Assembly: GCF_040412425.1 (NCBI RefSeq) | Contig: NC_089766.1 | Location: 19,511,200-19,575,199, forward strand | Direction: 5' to 3' | Length of the DNA stretch: 64,000 bases | Source: Macrobrachium rosenbergii | Taxonomy: Eukaryota > Arthropoda > Malacostraca > Decapoda > Palaemonidae | Part shown: positions 48,165 to 59,876 of the stretch, in pieces | How positions within the stretch are numbered: position 1 is the first letter of the stretch | Layout of the letters: each line of letters starts with the position of its first letter | Made by a program: the position numbers and the translations under genes | The notes under the pieces: model-generated | Told to the model about the DNA's origin: nothing | What the model saw: only the letters and a program-made list of their open reading frames with translations | Databases searched by the model: none

Positions 48165-48582
48165 GAGAAACAAGTAAGAAATGTGCAGAAGTTTATTCGG
48201 CGCATTCGAGTTTCATGAACAGCGCATAATCAAGGCCACCGAAAATATATTTCGGTGGTCTCGGTATAATGCTGTATGAGCCGTGGCCCATGAAACTTTA
48301 ACCACGGCCCGGTGCTGGCCTATCCTATATCGTTGCCAGAAGCACGATTATGGCTAACTTTAACCTTAAATAGAATAAAAACTAGTGAGGCTAGAGGGCT
48401 GCAATTTTGTATATTTGATGATTGGAGGGTGGATGATCAACATACCAATTTGCAGCCCTCTAGCCTCAGTAGTTTTTAAAATCTGAGGGCGGACAGAAAA
48501 AGTGCGACCAGAAAAAAGTGCGGACAGAATAAAATGGGGACGGACAGACAAAGCCATCAAAATAGTTTTCTTTTACAGACAA
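48165..48582 (-). mobile_element. Multi-hairpin interspersed element, copy 1 (inverted)
   Basis: The reverse complement matches 52,268-52,700 at high identity over about 400 bp. It keeps the hairpin CCACCGAAA/TTTCGGTGG, the long foldback with AAAACTACTGAGGCTAGAGG facing its complement, and a run of TCTGTCCGCACTTTT-like 15-mers. No protein is encoded. I infer a non-autonomous foldback or MITE-like element; the family name is not known to me. Confidence 0.8.
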
Positions 48583-48626
48583 CTAAAAGAGAAACCAAAA
48601 TAACGTTATGGAAATGGAAGAAAGAA

Positions 48627-48630
<4 letters not shown>

Positions 48631-48672
<42 letters not shown>
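48631..48672. repeat. (GA)n microsatellite
   Basis: Twenty-one GA units directly beside the inverted hairpin element, followed by a G-rich stretch. Confidence 0.95.
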
Positions 48673-48674
<2 letters not shown>

Positions 48675-49102
48675 AGGGCGGGGGAGTGGGTGGGTAGGGG
48701 TTAGGGTTTAATAAGTGTCCTGGTCTGTCTCCTGGTTCATGTATCGAGAAGCAGGCTGCACCGTGCAAAAGACTGAAGGAGAATGACTTCTTTGATGAGA
48801 ATCAGTCTATTTCTCGAAAATCTCGTAATGACGCATTGCTGGAATGATCGATCACAAGGGATAGATTCCGAAAGGGAATAGATTTTATTCCATGGAAACG
48901 TTCCTGAAACTTATTTAAAGGCAATCCGTTCAAAGCACATTTCATTTTGCCCTTGACATACTTTTCGAAATCGGTGATTTTTCCATATTTCCCGTCTGAA
49001 GTCTCAAATACAACTTCTATGAAAGTTCTCAATGAAATGTGAAAAAAATATACATTGTTACCTTTTGACAGTTGATACAATGAATTTTAGAACGACTCAG
49101 AA
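48673..49102. other. No recognisable gene
   Basis: A minus-strand frame of 92 codons (48,802-49,080) has mixed composition but no domain I recognise. It could be an exon fragment; evidence is too weak to call it. Confidence 0.35.
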
Positions 49103-49313
49103 GTGTAATAAAAATCCACAATTATATATAAACTATATTACTAATTAAAATACAAAAGCAAAGACTTTCGAACTCCTGAACGGTGTTCCTCATCAGTGTT
49201 TTCGTTATTTTAACGTAAACACTGATGAGGAACATCATTCAGGTGTTCGAAAGTCTTTGCTTTTGTATTTTAATTACTAATACAGTTTACTATATAATTG
49301 TGGATTATTACAC
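49103..49313. mobile_element. 211-bp near-perfect palindrome (foldback element) with hammerhead-like arms
   Basis: The left arm runs from GTGTAATAAAAATCCACAAT, and the right arm is its reverse complement with only scattered mismatches. The centre is itself palindromic (CGTTATTTTAACG, about 49,203-49,215), so there is almost no loop. Each arm, read outward, contains CTGATGAG, a GAAC/GTTC stem, then GAAA (right arm 49,221-49,253 on plus; left arm on minus), followed by GTCTTTGC and a T-rich TTTTGTATTTTAATTA. The core resembles the hammerhead CUGAUGA...GAAA arrangement with one extra G before stem II. It looks like two head-to-head copies of a retroelement terminus or a MITE. Confidence 0.75.
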
Positions 49314-50842
49314 AGACTGTTTTTCACGAGATTGTGAATTTCTTAGCAACGACTCGGATATCATGGAAGTGCTTCTTAAATTCAACTGAATAAAGAAAAA
49401 AAATATAGAGACAAAACGCCAACACTGCGCATCCCTACGGAGCATTTGCAGTGGTGATCGCTGCAATCAACGCTACGATCCACATACGAGGGGAATGATG
49501 ATGCCACGGACACTCACTGTACGATGCCCTTTCAGGTGTCCTCCGCTAATCAGCGTCGCTGGGAAGGATGACGGTACCATCAGACGCCCTTAACGGCTAC
49601 TGACTGCACAGATAGATAGATCTCTTTGCCTGTCAACTCTCTCACGAACTGAGCCCTGACGCCTAATTTATACTAGTGTCAAGGTTTGGGTGTGCGATGA
49701 GGATCTATTGATGAGCTGCCGGTGCCAGGAATTCGAGAAATTCTCTCTCCGTTTTCTTTCTTTGAATAAAAAGACTCATTTATGTCTCCATGGATCCTTA
49801 CTCTATCTGTAGAGATGTCATCTCCCTGTCTAATGTGTGTCTGCCCTGAGAGTGACTGACAGCTGATCCGTTTAAATACTGAATTCATTTAAAAACCGGT
49901 ACTCAGTAACGTTCTTCTGCATTGTAGTGTTTTGTATTACAGTCTTGATCAGGGCTTTGCTGCAGCAATAGATTCGTCGGGCAATACATGCCTGCCTTCG
50001 GTCTCTTGAATGCTAATGGGTCATGGGAAGGAAGCGAAATAGATTAATTTTTCACTATTTTAACACCAATCAAAACGATGCCTAGGCCTTCAGTTTCGAA
50101 ATGGTTTCTTGTTCTTAAAAGCAACGATGCAGAAGGGATTGGGGAAAATGATCTTATTCATCACATCTGGCAGTGGAATACTTCATGAAATATCGAAGAT
50201 AAAACAGTAAATGCCAAGAAGTACTGACATTCAGGGTTTTTCTTAGTCACGTCGTCTCCCTCACAATGAGGCCCGGTGCGGACGACCTGCTCCTCGAGCG
50301 AGAGAGAGCCCGTGGGGGCACAGAGTCAGTAGCTTTCACAAATACTGACAAATAAATAAGCATAATACAGCTTGCGAAAAAAGAATCGCTGGTCTTTTGA
50401 CTTGGTTTGCCCTGTATTTGTTCTCTTTTGCGAAAGAGAAGCAAGCAAACAAACTGTCGTGCGTTGTGTTCTATCTAAGGTTGCCGAGATACACGCCCAG
50501 TCTGTTTGGAGTTTCAGTGTTTCTTTGCAAGAGATTTTTGTAAGTTTAAAAGAGCGCTTTTTATAATTGAGTTTAATGTTCTGAAATGGCGGTAATAAGC
50601 AAATTTCCCCAGCTGAAGATTAGAGGCTGATTCGTCATTATGTTTCATGAATTCTGTATTATAGTTATTCCAAATAAAGAACTACTCTAATTATCTAACA
50701 CACTGAGTTTTGAGTCTGACCCTGCTTAATAGAAGATCAAGTTTACCAGCGTTTGTTACTATAAAGTTCACATAATCCTTAGTCAACAAATGATTAAGGC
50801 AGAATAATTTTCAAATGATCAAAACATTGGCAAGTTTGTTAT
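49314..50842. other. No recognisable gene
   Basis: Unique-looking sequence. Three frames of 64-69 codons (minus 49,679-49,888, minus 50,247-50,444, plus 50,372-50,566) show no domains and overlap one another. No RNA gene or repeat is recognised. Confidence 0.4.
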
Positions 50843-51267
<425 letters not shown>

Positions 51268-51270
<3 letters not shown>

Positions 51271-52088
51271 TTAACCCTTCTACTGGAGGACATGCATAGC
51301 TTAATTGTATTTACCTTTAGTTTTTATTTCTTTTTATTTGTCTCTGTCCGACCACCCTCACCTCCCTTGTTTGTCTTTTTAGAATAGAATCTTTATGGAA
51401 AATTTTTCCAGAGTTCTTGTTTAGGTGAATCTTTCTGTCTGTCTGTCTGTCTTCTCAACTTCCTTTCTTCCGAGAAGCCACACAAAGGGAAACAAAAGAA
51501 TCGGGTGGTTGCTTGACACCCAAAGGAATGTGAGGGAAGTTTCTGCTTCTGGGCCTTTGTTGTACTTTGGGGACTTCAAGGGCGAACATTCCTGTGTCAC
51601 TTCTCATGGGAACAGAAGTGCTACAGGAGTCATATGAGGGAGAAAAGTGAAAAGACAATGCCTGCGGGTTTCCTCTATGAACCATATTTTACAATTTCTT
51701 GGTCCTAACAAATGAGATGTACAAAAGGAGAAATGACTGTTATATTTTATGAAATTCTTACAACGGCAATATCACTCAAAAGGAAAACCTCACGAAGACT
51801 ATCGTTTATTGTCATTACGATAAAGTTCAGTAAGTATCATCATTTAGGCAATTCAGATGCGACAAATACATATTTCATCTCCATCAGCAAAATGAAAAAA
51901 TAATAATTTAAGGTAAAGTTATTACCTTAGCAGTCATAATGATTAATGAATGCGTTACACTTTCCTCTCTTATGGGATGTCTGATTTTATGACGAACGAT
52001 GCACTGTCCACACCAAACTCATTTGCAGGAACTTTCCAATAAGTCAGGGAAGTGCAAACAAGTTTAAACTCAAGTTTATAGCTATGCA

Positions 52089-52090
<2 letters not shown>
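51268..52090. other. No recognisable gene
   Basis: Overlapping plus and minus frames at 51,425-51,685 and a plus frame at 51,712-51,903 have no identifiable domain. Confidence 0.4.

Positions 52091-52091
<1 letters not shown>

Positions 52092-52141
<50 letters not shown>
52092..52141. repeat. (CT)n microsatellite
   Basis: Twenty-five CT units, a little upstream of the second hairpin element; copy 1 has a GA tract in the mirror-image position. Confidence 0.95.
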
Positions 52142-52143
<2 letters not shown>

Positions 52144-52267
52144 AAGTTAGTAAGCCAACAAACTGGAGGCAGTTTACGATATAATTCTTTTGTATAATAA
52201 TGTTATGGTATGTTATATTATGAGCAGACAACACAATGAAAGAATTGGGAAGGCCACTGAAATGATT

Positions 52268-52700
52268 CATTTTAGTTTTCTGTAAAAGAAAACTATTGTG
52301 CCGGCTTTGTCTGTCCGTCCGCACTTTCTTCTGTCCGCACTTTTTCTGTCCGCATTTTCTGTCCGCCCTCAGATCTTAAAAACTACTGAGGCTAGAGGGC
52401 TGCAAATTAGTATGTTGATCAGCCACCCTCCAATCATCAAACATACCAAACTGCAGCCCTATTGCCTCAGTAGTTTTTATTTTAATTAAGGTTAAAGTTA
52501 GCCATAATCTTGCTTATGGCAACGATATAGTTACCACCTGGCCGTGGTTAAAGTTTCATGGGCTGCGGCTCATACAGCATTATACCGAGACCACCGAAAA
52601 ATAGATCTATTTTCGGTGGCCTTGGTTATACTCTGTAGCGGCTGTACAGAAAAATCGATTGCGCCGAAGAAACTTCGGCTCATTTTTTACTTGTTCACTT
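52268..52700 (+). mobile_element. Multi-hairpin interspersed element, copy 2
   Basis: Four hairpins in a row. AGTTTTC/GAAAACT (52,274-52,294). A long imperfect foldback, 52,378-52,478, whose arms begin AAAAACTACTGAGGC and end GCCTCAGTAGTTTTT. CCACCGAAAA/TTTTCGGTGG (52,591-52,619). GCCGAAG-AAA-CTTCGGC (52,663-52,679). Between the first two are three to four copies of a TCTGTCCGCACTTTT-like 15-mer. The second and third hairpins stay paired in copy 1 despite base differences. No coding capacity is apparent. Confidence 0.8.
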
Positions 52701-53612
52701 TGACCTCTGAAAAGGTCGTTGGGAATTTGTGTCCATTTACTCACACACTGACGAAATTTTTCATTTGTTTGAGCTGTTCTGTCAGTCTTTCTCATCTTCC
52801 AAGGAGTTCATACGTGACTTTTCCTTTGCTTCCAGGCTAATTATGTAGAAAACGCTTGAAAAATACGTCAGAAAGTCTGTCCTTCGTCTCGGAAGACGCT
52901 TATGCCTTAATTGTATGGACAAGTTCTACTTCTTGAGAGGACGAAGAAGGCACGAGTATTCAAGGTTTCCTGAAGACAAAGGGATCAAGGACTTGGAAAG
53001 TTTGTTTTATTACGGAAAGCTTATCTTGACTCTGTTCTATGTGAGGTAGACAAACTTTACACGGAATATTTACTCAGAGCGGATGTTATATCGTATGGGG
53101 GAGGAATATTAGTTTCGACATCAACTTTGCCTTTGGGAAGACATTGCAGTGCATTTTCCCAGCCTCATAATACCGAGGAAAACAACGGAAAGGTGTTATT
53201 TATACAGTGAATATTTTGATGTTCTGACGGACCATGGGAACGATGGAGGCTGTCAACTTGTACTTTGTTTCATTTGGGCAGATGTTCTTTTGAAACCGTG
53301 GACTGATATCTATAGGATATTTGGGTATTCTGGGGATTTATGGAAAAGGAAGACAGATTTCTGGACGGAAAGTAAAACTCTGTCTTCTGTTGGTTTTTTA
53401 AAATTAAACAAAAGAGATTAAAATCAAATTTTGAGAGCAAGGAAATGAAAAAATCTGTTTGTCGAAAACATCATCGACTCCATTGCGTAATTTCTTTCCC
53501 TTTCTGCAGAACAAACAATTTGTTTCTCCCGAAAGGAAAAAGAGGAAGGATCCTGGTCGTCCCCTCTCCTGTTGGCCTCGACCTGTTGCCCTCCATTGAA
53601 TGTCTAGGTTCT

Positions 53613-53618
<6 letters not shown>
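52701..53618. other. No recognisable gene
   Basis: A plus-strand frame of 90 codons (53,149-53,421) and a shorter frame in the preceding DNA (52,544-52,840) have ordinary composition but no domain I can name. Possible exon fragments at best. Confidence 0.35.

Positions 53619-53690
<72 letters not shown>
53619..53690. repeat. (CT)n microsatellite
   Basis: About 36 uninterrupted CT units. Confidence 0.97.
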
Positions 53691-53693
<3 letters not shown>

Positions 53694-53858
53694 AGTCAGT
53701 CCTGAATAGTTTGTTTTTCATATGCCTTATTCTTTTGCTTCTTATGTAGATTTATTTGGTAAAGAAATCTTATATCACATTCCTTTATTACATTAGTTAT
53801 GAAGCTCACTACTCATACATGAATGAGCGCAAACACACACACACACAAGCTCATATAT

Positions 53859-54191
53859 CCCCGCAGGAGGGGGTGGGGGGGGGTTAGTGCCGTCAGTGAA
53901 CCTCATGCGGTGCACTGTAGCCTTGTTTAAGGTTCTTTGCAGCGTGCCTTTGGCCCCTAGCTGCAACCCTTTTCGTTACTTTTTCTGTACCTCCGTTCAT
54001 ATTCTCTTTCTTCCATCTTACTTTCCAGCTTCTCCTAACCATTGATTCATAGTGCAACTGCGAGGTTTTCTTCCTGTTACACCTTTCAAACCTTTTACTG
54101 TCAATTTCCGTTTCAGCGCTGAATGACCTCATAGGTCCCAGTGCTTGGCCTTTGGCCTAAATTCTATATTCAATTCAATTCAGTTCAATTC
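53859..54191 (+). mobile_element. SINE-like decapod interspersed repeat with CAATT tail
   Basis: Begins with CCCCGCAGGAGGGGG, continues with GTGCCGTCAGTG, CCTCATGCGGTGCACTG and GCAGCGTGCC, and ends GAATGACCTCATAGGTCCCA then TTCAATTCAATTCAGTTCAA. I recognise this arrangement as a very common interspersed repeat of decapod crustaceans, often found in transcript ends; I cannot give a family name. On the minus strand an open frame of 79 codons (53,893-54,132) spans most of it and could easily be mis-annotated as a small protein. The pentanucleotide tail suggests target-primed retrotransposition, with plus as the sense strand; that direction is inference. Confidence 0.7.
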
Positions 54192-54360
<169 letters not shown>

Positions 54361-54480
54361 ATAATCATAAATATATAATATATATGTCGTCAATATCAAA
54401 TGTCACGTGTATATATCATGTGTGTATATAGTCCAAATTTCACTTATCACACCGTGGTTTATATACAATCATGAAGTCGA

Positions 54481-54634
54481 ATGTGATAATTCCCCCCGAT
54501 GGGGAATTATCACATATTAAGTGATAAATGGACTGGTACTGCCGAGTCTCGAACCCACGACACAGATATAATATATCCAGCGACTCCAGTCGAGTAAAAT
54601 AGATTCTATTAGATAATATGTCCATTTATCACTT
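54481..54634 (-). mobile_element. Small inverted-repeat element with tRNA-like promoter box
   Basis: A 15-bp perfect hairpin at 54,481-54,515 (ATGTGATAATTCCCC, loop CCGAT, complement) is followed by a unit bounded by 15-bp inverted repeats AAGTGATAAATGGAC (54,519-54,533) and GTCCATTTATCACTT (54,620-54,634). Inside, read on the minus strand, GGTTCGAGACTC (54,544-54,555) matches the B box of RNA polymerase III promoters, with a weak A-box-like TGGAGTCGCTGG upstream. No clover-leaf tRNA can be drawn. I infer a tRNA-derived MITE or SINE hybrid. Confidence 0.5.
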
Positions 54635-54679
54635 ATAAATTCTCCTTCATGATAATATATTCCCGATAGCGTGAATTTG

Positions 54680-54760
<81 letters not shown>
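54680..54760. repeat. (TA)n microsatellite
   Basis: About 80 bp of nearly pure TA. Confidence 0.97.
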
Positions 54761-54764
<4 letters not shown>

Positions 54765-55693
54765 TTCTCTATTTACAGTGTCTAATTTCATTTCTTATGT
54801 TCTTCATAATTCATTTCTTTGAAGTTCTTGTTACTCAGTTTATATGCAAATATTTTCTGGGTGTTGAAAGATCAACCGAAAATATTCTGAGCAAGTTGCA
54901 ATTTGATGGACTGCTTTCTCTAGGCGTAATCCCGAATATCCTTCATCAATCAAATACTGGGACAAGCAAACCAAAACGTCCTTTGCGGAGAGGAAATCCT
55001 TTTCAGCCAGAGCTTCTGACTGAAGCGGGTTTTAGGCTCTCAGGGTCCGGCAGAAAAGTTTTCTTCGGCATTGTGGGAATGAAGCTGACGTCGGCGACAG
55101 GATATAAAGCTCACTGAGTTCGCCCTCGAGTGTTCACATTTCTGCTTTCTTCCCTTTTGCGAACAGGCGACTCTTTTCCTAACTTTAAAACTTATCGCAT
55201 TTAAAACTCTTAATACTTTCTGCACACGACTGTCAGTATAGAGACATGGTGTATAATCCATATTAACTACGACTTATATTGCGGAATCAAACCCTGGTGG
55301 ATTTGTTCGATATTGGTGGAACCTTTAACATCCTTTCAATAAAATGTTCAAGAAATTTAATTCAAGGGACTAGGTCATCGATTTAAATTAGAATGTGCTG
55401 TACTTATGTCAATAGCTATCATGATCTTTCCCTTATCAATATTTTCAGTGTTTATTCTGGTGGTTTTCATCATTTCTTTGGAAAGTACAGGGAAAATAGA
55501 AACATGAAATGAAACAGCCAAACAACTACATTTTCCAGTTGAGATTGTTGTTAATAGATGCAAAAGGCTGGCTGATATAGTTTATTCGTGACTAATCTTG
55601 TTAAAGAAATTTTATATGCAACCACAGAGGGAGGGAGAGAATCCAACAGTCCGGATATGAATGCCGCGGAGGAATAGTTAAGCTGTTAGGGAA
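54761..55693. other. No recognisable gene
   Basis: A plus-strand frame continues out of the TA tract to 55,117 with about 90 codons of ordinary composition but no recognised domain. A partly antisense frame overlaps it (55,040-55,261). No decision possible by eye. Confidence 0.35.
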
Positions 55694-55812
55694 TCAAGTA
55701 AACAACTTCCACAGAGCGTCTCTCTCAGGGATTATAACCCAGACGTCAGCACCGATGTCGAGAACAAAAGTTTGATGTAAGAGCTGGGTCATCCACCAGA
55801 AAGAACCTTTGG
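55694..55812 (-). pseudogene. Possible retroelement aspartic protease start (Ty3/gypsy-like), broken
   Basis: On the minus strand one frame reads [13 protein letters not shown] (about 55,770-55,808) and the next frame continues [12 protein letters not shown] (about 55,733-55,768). Together they resemble the start of Ty3/gypsy-type proteases, whose active site is D-T/S-G-A/S. Here the middle residue is I (DIGAD), so the site is damaged, and a frameshift separates the two pieces. Downstream similarity fades at once and no reverse transcriptase is seen nearby. Chance similarity remains possible. Confidence 0.4.
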
Positions 55813-56104
55813 AGAAACTTTCCAGAAGTGTGAACGAGTATGAAGGCAATGAATATAAGGACAGATGAGTCATTCTTGTTTCTGAAGAACTGTTGAATTG
55901 AGAAGGTTTCTGTACAGCATGTGGCAAGAACAAAGCTAAGGCCTCAAAACATGCTGATATTTGGAAGAAACCGCCATCAAACAAGTAGCTAGCATGGGGT
56001 ATCTGCAGACAAATCAATTGTTCCTTTTTGAGCTGGACTTGTTTACTTTTGACTTCTCTGGTCATTTTGTTTAAAATACATTGTAAATATGGGTGCATCT
56101 GTTG
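55813..56104. other. No recognisable gene
   Basis: Minus-strand frame continuing upstream of the possible protease shows no gag-like motif. No other feature seen. Confidence 0.35.
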
Positions 56105-56310
<206 letters not shown>

Positions 56311-56913
56311 ATATACCTGACTACATTCAACGAAAATGTCTTGCTTCACAGAAACTCCATTATGACAAGAAACTGTCTTGAGAACGCTCATTATGATAAG
56401 AACTCTCACTTGAAAATTTGCGATACTTCTAGAAAGGTTTAAGATAGTCAGACAAAACACACGACAAATTCTACGTACGTTTTGAATTAACACACACGCA
56501 AGTTGAAGAAAAACGTTCAGGGATAAACGACATTCATGTCTAAAACTGCTCCAAGTCGAATGGAAAACCCGGAGAGCCTCTTCTTCATCCACTGGGACGC
56601 TGTGTCTGAGCTGGAGGGACCTTCCAGGATTTGAAGAGAAGAGCCCCTTCTTTCTCTTCTGAAGAGGCTCTCCATTAGCTAGAAATGTACAATACGCTAA
56701 TGCTTTAATGCAAGAGGCAACAGTTGAGCTGTGAATACCCTCTGCACTTCCCTTCCTTTATCAGTCATTAAACGCAACGAAATTTCGAAAAAAAAAAAAA
56801 TTTTTCTCGTCTTTTCTTCTAATGAATGAAAAATATGTAAGTTTGTCATCATTGTATTACAGTCCTAACCTCTTCCAGTATTATTGTTTATCTATATCCT
56901 GAACACCGCCCCC

Positions 56914-56920
<7 letters not shown>
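56311..56920. other. No recognisable gene
   Basis: A minus-strand frame of 95 codons (56,305-56,592) is partly TA-derived and shows no domain. An A13 T5 junction is at about 56,789-56,806. Confidence 0.4.

Positions 56921-56978
<58 letters not shown>
56921..56978. repeat. (CT)n microsatellite
   Basis: Twenty-nine CT units, with a complementary GA tract 185 bp downstream. Confidence 0.95.
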
Positions 56979-56980
<2 letters not shown>

Positions 56981-57160
56981 GTCCAAACCAGCGCAAAGAC
57001 TGAACACTCAATTCAGTTGGTGCCAAGCTGAGGCAGTCGATTCCGTCGACAAAAAGAGAATTGACTTCAATATTTTAGACAGCAACGACTTTATTTCCCT
57101 AACGGTATCTAAATGACAGGTGACCCCGTTGTTTATTTTCCCAAGAGACAGATGGACAGA

Positions 57161-57162
<2 letters not shown>

Positions 57163-57211
<49 letters not shown>
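57163..57211. repeat. (GA)n microsatellite
   Basis: About 24 GA units, complementary to the CT tract at 56,921-56,978. Confidence 0.95.
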
Positions 57212-57214
<3 letters not shown>

Positions 57215-58165
57215 CCAGTGATTTTTTAGCAGGTTTTATCAGAAGATAGAACTGACCGTAAATATTGGAAATGTTGAGTGTTTTTTAACAAAAAGAAATC
57301 TTGAAATACAGTTTTTTGCTGTACGTTTAATTACAGAGAATATGAAGTTATGTTGTACTGAAACGAGCAACTGAGAAGTAATCAGGTCTTGGTGCCTGTG
57401 ATGATTTGTTTTTAATCGGAGCCTAGAGTTTTCAGACGTACCTTATCGCAAACATATGGAAGAATTTGCCAGAGTTCAATTATTCTGTCCATCCGCGTAC
57501 CTATACGTTCTATTCCTCAGCGGTTAAATCCATGTTGTTTTATCGTCATTTGTTGACATTACGACGTGTGCCATGTGCGAGAGATTTCCTTGTATATGCC
57601 GGCGACATTATGGACCCTCATAGAGGTACTCTGGAAATCTTGCACACAGTTTCGCCTCAAACACTGAATCTGAGAGACTCCTGCCGATGCTCAGTCTGGA
57701 TTCCCGTAGGCCAGAGAAGATCACCTGCTAATTAAGTAACCCTTAATTCTCCCTTAGTCGTTCATCGTACCCTCTTTCAGGAGTTCTGTTGCATCTAATG
57801 GCATTACTCTTGAGCTCTGTGGTTTCAGACAAATTCTGGAATATGACCCTTTAGCTAAACCCCACATTTAAGTTGTGTCTCTTTTTGTTGTTATTACATG
57901 CTTTTATTTAACTTGACTTCTGCGTCTGTTTGTCTGTCCGTCCGTCTGTTTGGATCAAATCTTGTAACTCAATTTTCGAACTGTTCCTCCATCCGACAGA
58001 CTAGAAATTTTGATGACTCAGTGCCGGTGGCAGTACAACCTTAAATGCTCAGTACGTCAACAGTGATCTCTAGTGACCCTCAAAGTGACCTCTCCCAGTA
58101 TCTCAGGATTTGTATAAAACTCTCCGAATTTTTCACAATTTCTTTGACTCTGTAGAGTCTATCTT
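57212..58165. other. No recognisable gene
   Basis: A plus-strand frame of 89 codons (57,466-57,735) has balanced composition but no domain I recognise. The rest is featureless apart from a short TCTGTCCGTCCG run near 57,930. Confidence 0.35.
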
Positions 58166-58940
58166 CTATAAAAAAATTATCTCTCTTCCATCCCCTTCCC
58201 CTTCCCTGATTGACATCCCCCCTCCCCTTTCCTCCCCATCACACGATCAAGTGTTAATTTAGCTTGTCATCCCTCCCCTTCCCTCTGCCTAAGACCCCTT
58301 GGTTCCCCCCTCCCCTACCAAAGCACATTCTTTGTCTTCCCCTTTCCCTCTTCTCGCTGCCTCACCTTCCTTCCCCCTTTCTCCTCCACTTCCCTCTTCC
58401 CCCTAAATGCCAGAGAATTTGTTAATTTAGCTGTGTCCTCCTCCTCCTAAGTTCCCTCTTCCATTTCCCTCCCCTCTCCCTTCCTTGCACATGATCAAGT
58501 GTTTAATAACCTGAGAACTCTAAATGGTACATCCCCTCCCCTAACACTTTCCTCATTCAATTTCCCCTCCTCCTTCACCTTCCTCATCCCCTTCATTGGA
58601 CCCCCAATTCACGCTCCCCCCTTTACTATTCCCCCCCTTCCCCATGTCCCCTCCCTTCCCCCTTTCCTTCCCCCTACTCCTATCCCCCTTCCCACCTCCC
58701 TCCCCCTCCTCCTTCCCCTTCATCCCTTCCCATTTTCCTCCCTCAACCTCCTCCCATTTCCCCTTCCCCTCCCTCCTTTCCCCCTTAATACTCTCCCTCC
58801 GCCTTCCCCCCTTATCCCCTCCCCTTCCCCTTCCAACTATACATACCCCCTGACAAGTCCCGAATCCCTTTCTACTTCCCCTCTGATCCCCCTCCCCCCT
58901 CCCCTAACTTCCCCTCCAATCTTTCCCCTTCCAGGTTGTC
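58166..58940 (+). repeat. Long polypyrimidine tract, CCCCTTCC-rich
   Basis: About 770 bp made almost wholly of C and T, with runs such as CCCCTCCCC and CCTTCCCCTT, interrupted by a repeated island containing TGATCAAGTGTT(T)AAT (near 58,245 and 58,492) or the related GTTAATTTAGCT (near 58,421). The plus-strand frame 58,499-58,996 is a P/S/L/F low-complexity artefact. The island recurrence suggests a decayed minisatellite of roughly 170 to 250 bp. The minus strand is rich in runs of G. Confidence 0.85.
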
Positions 58941-59499
58941 CTATTGTTAATCAATCCTTCTTAAAATTTCTTTCAAAACTAAAAAGTATAAAATAAAAAT
59001 TTAAAAAAATAAACATGCTTTATTAAAATGCACTTTTTTGAGGCACACCAGGATTTTCTTACAATTAATCATGTCTAGCAAAAATAAAAGTTCCTCAAAA
59101 GGAAATGCTACAAGATAAGAAATCTTTTTTTATTTCCATGTTTGGAGCCCACACATTATTTTTGGTGAACTTTAATAAAAGATGTTTATTATTTTTTATC
59201 TATTTTATGAATGGATTGTATGTTTATTCACATCTCCATTTTTTTTTAAATCACTGATTCCCATTCTCATCAAAATTGACGAATCTAAATGCAAATTTCC
59301 ACTTGACTACATTTGTCAGTAATTGGTATTTAATAACTTAAATGGTAATTACAACAAGAGTCATTCAATTTCCAGTAATTCATCCAATTATTCACGTTAG
59401 ATGGCACATGATAACTTGAGAGTTCCAAAAGCAACCTGAAACGCTGGATTTGTCCCAGTTAATACTCGTTATCCAACTATACATACGAATGACTACCTC
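58941..59499. other. No recognisable gene
   Basis: AT-rich sequence with no notable frame or repeat. Confidence 0.5.
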
Positions 59500-59815
59500 T
59501 TCCTGTCTTCTCACATGTGTCCAAGTTCTTCTAATTTCCAACAATTTGCCATTCCCTGGACGATTTCCATTGACTTTCCTTAAAGATTTCCTAATAAATA
59601 AATAGCTTATTTAATATGGACTTGGTGAATAAATCCCATTACACTATTCAACAGATTTAGACAAGCTTTTCAGTTTCAAATCTTCCTCCCCATCTCAAAG
59701 AACAAACTTGCCTTTTTATTCTTTTGCCCCGCATATTTTATGATCCTTTTTTCAAGTCATTATTTTCAAATCTTAATATCATTAAATTTTGCCTGAATTT
59801 CTTATTAAAGTCTAA

Positions 59816-59876
<61 letters not shown>

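Noticed and set aside
49802..50566. Several 60-70 codon frames as small genes
   Set aside because: They overlap on opposite strands, have no recognisable motif, and such frames are expected by chance in this length of DNA.
54671..55117. 148-codon plus-strand protein
   Set aside because: About a third of it is TA-repeat translation (IYIYIY) and the remainder matches nothing I know.
57466..57735. 89-codon plus-strand frame with balanced composition
   Set aside because: No recognised domain, no clear splice sites and no neighbours in support; length is within chance expectation.
58499..58996. 165-codon proline-rich protein on the plus strand
   Set aside because: It is translation of a polypyrimidine tract; composition is entirely P, S, L, F and T with no other support.
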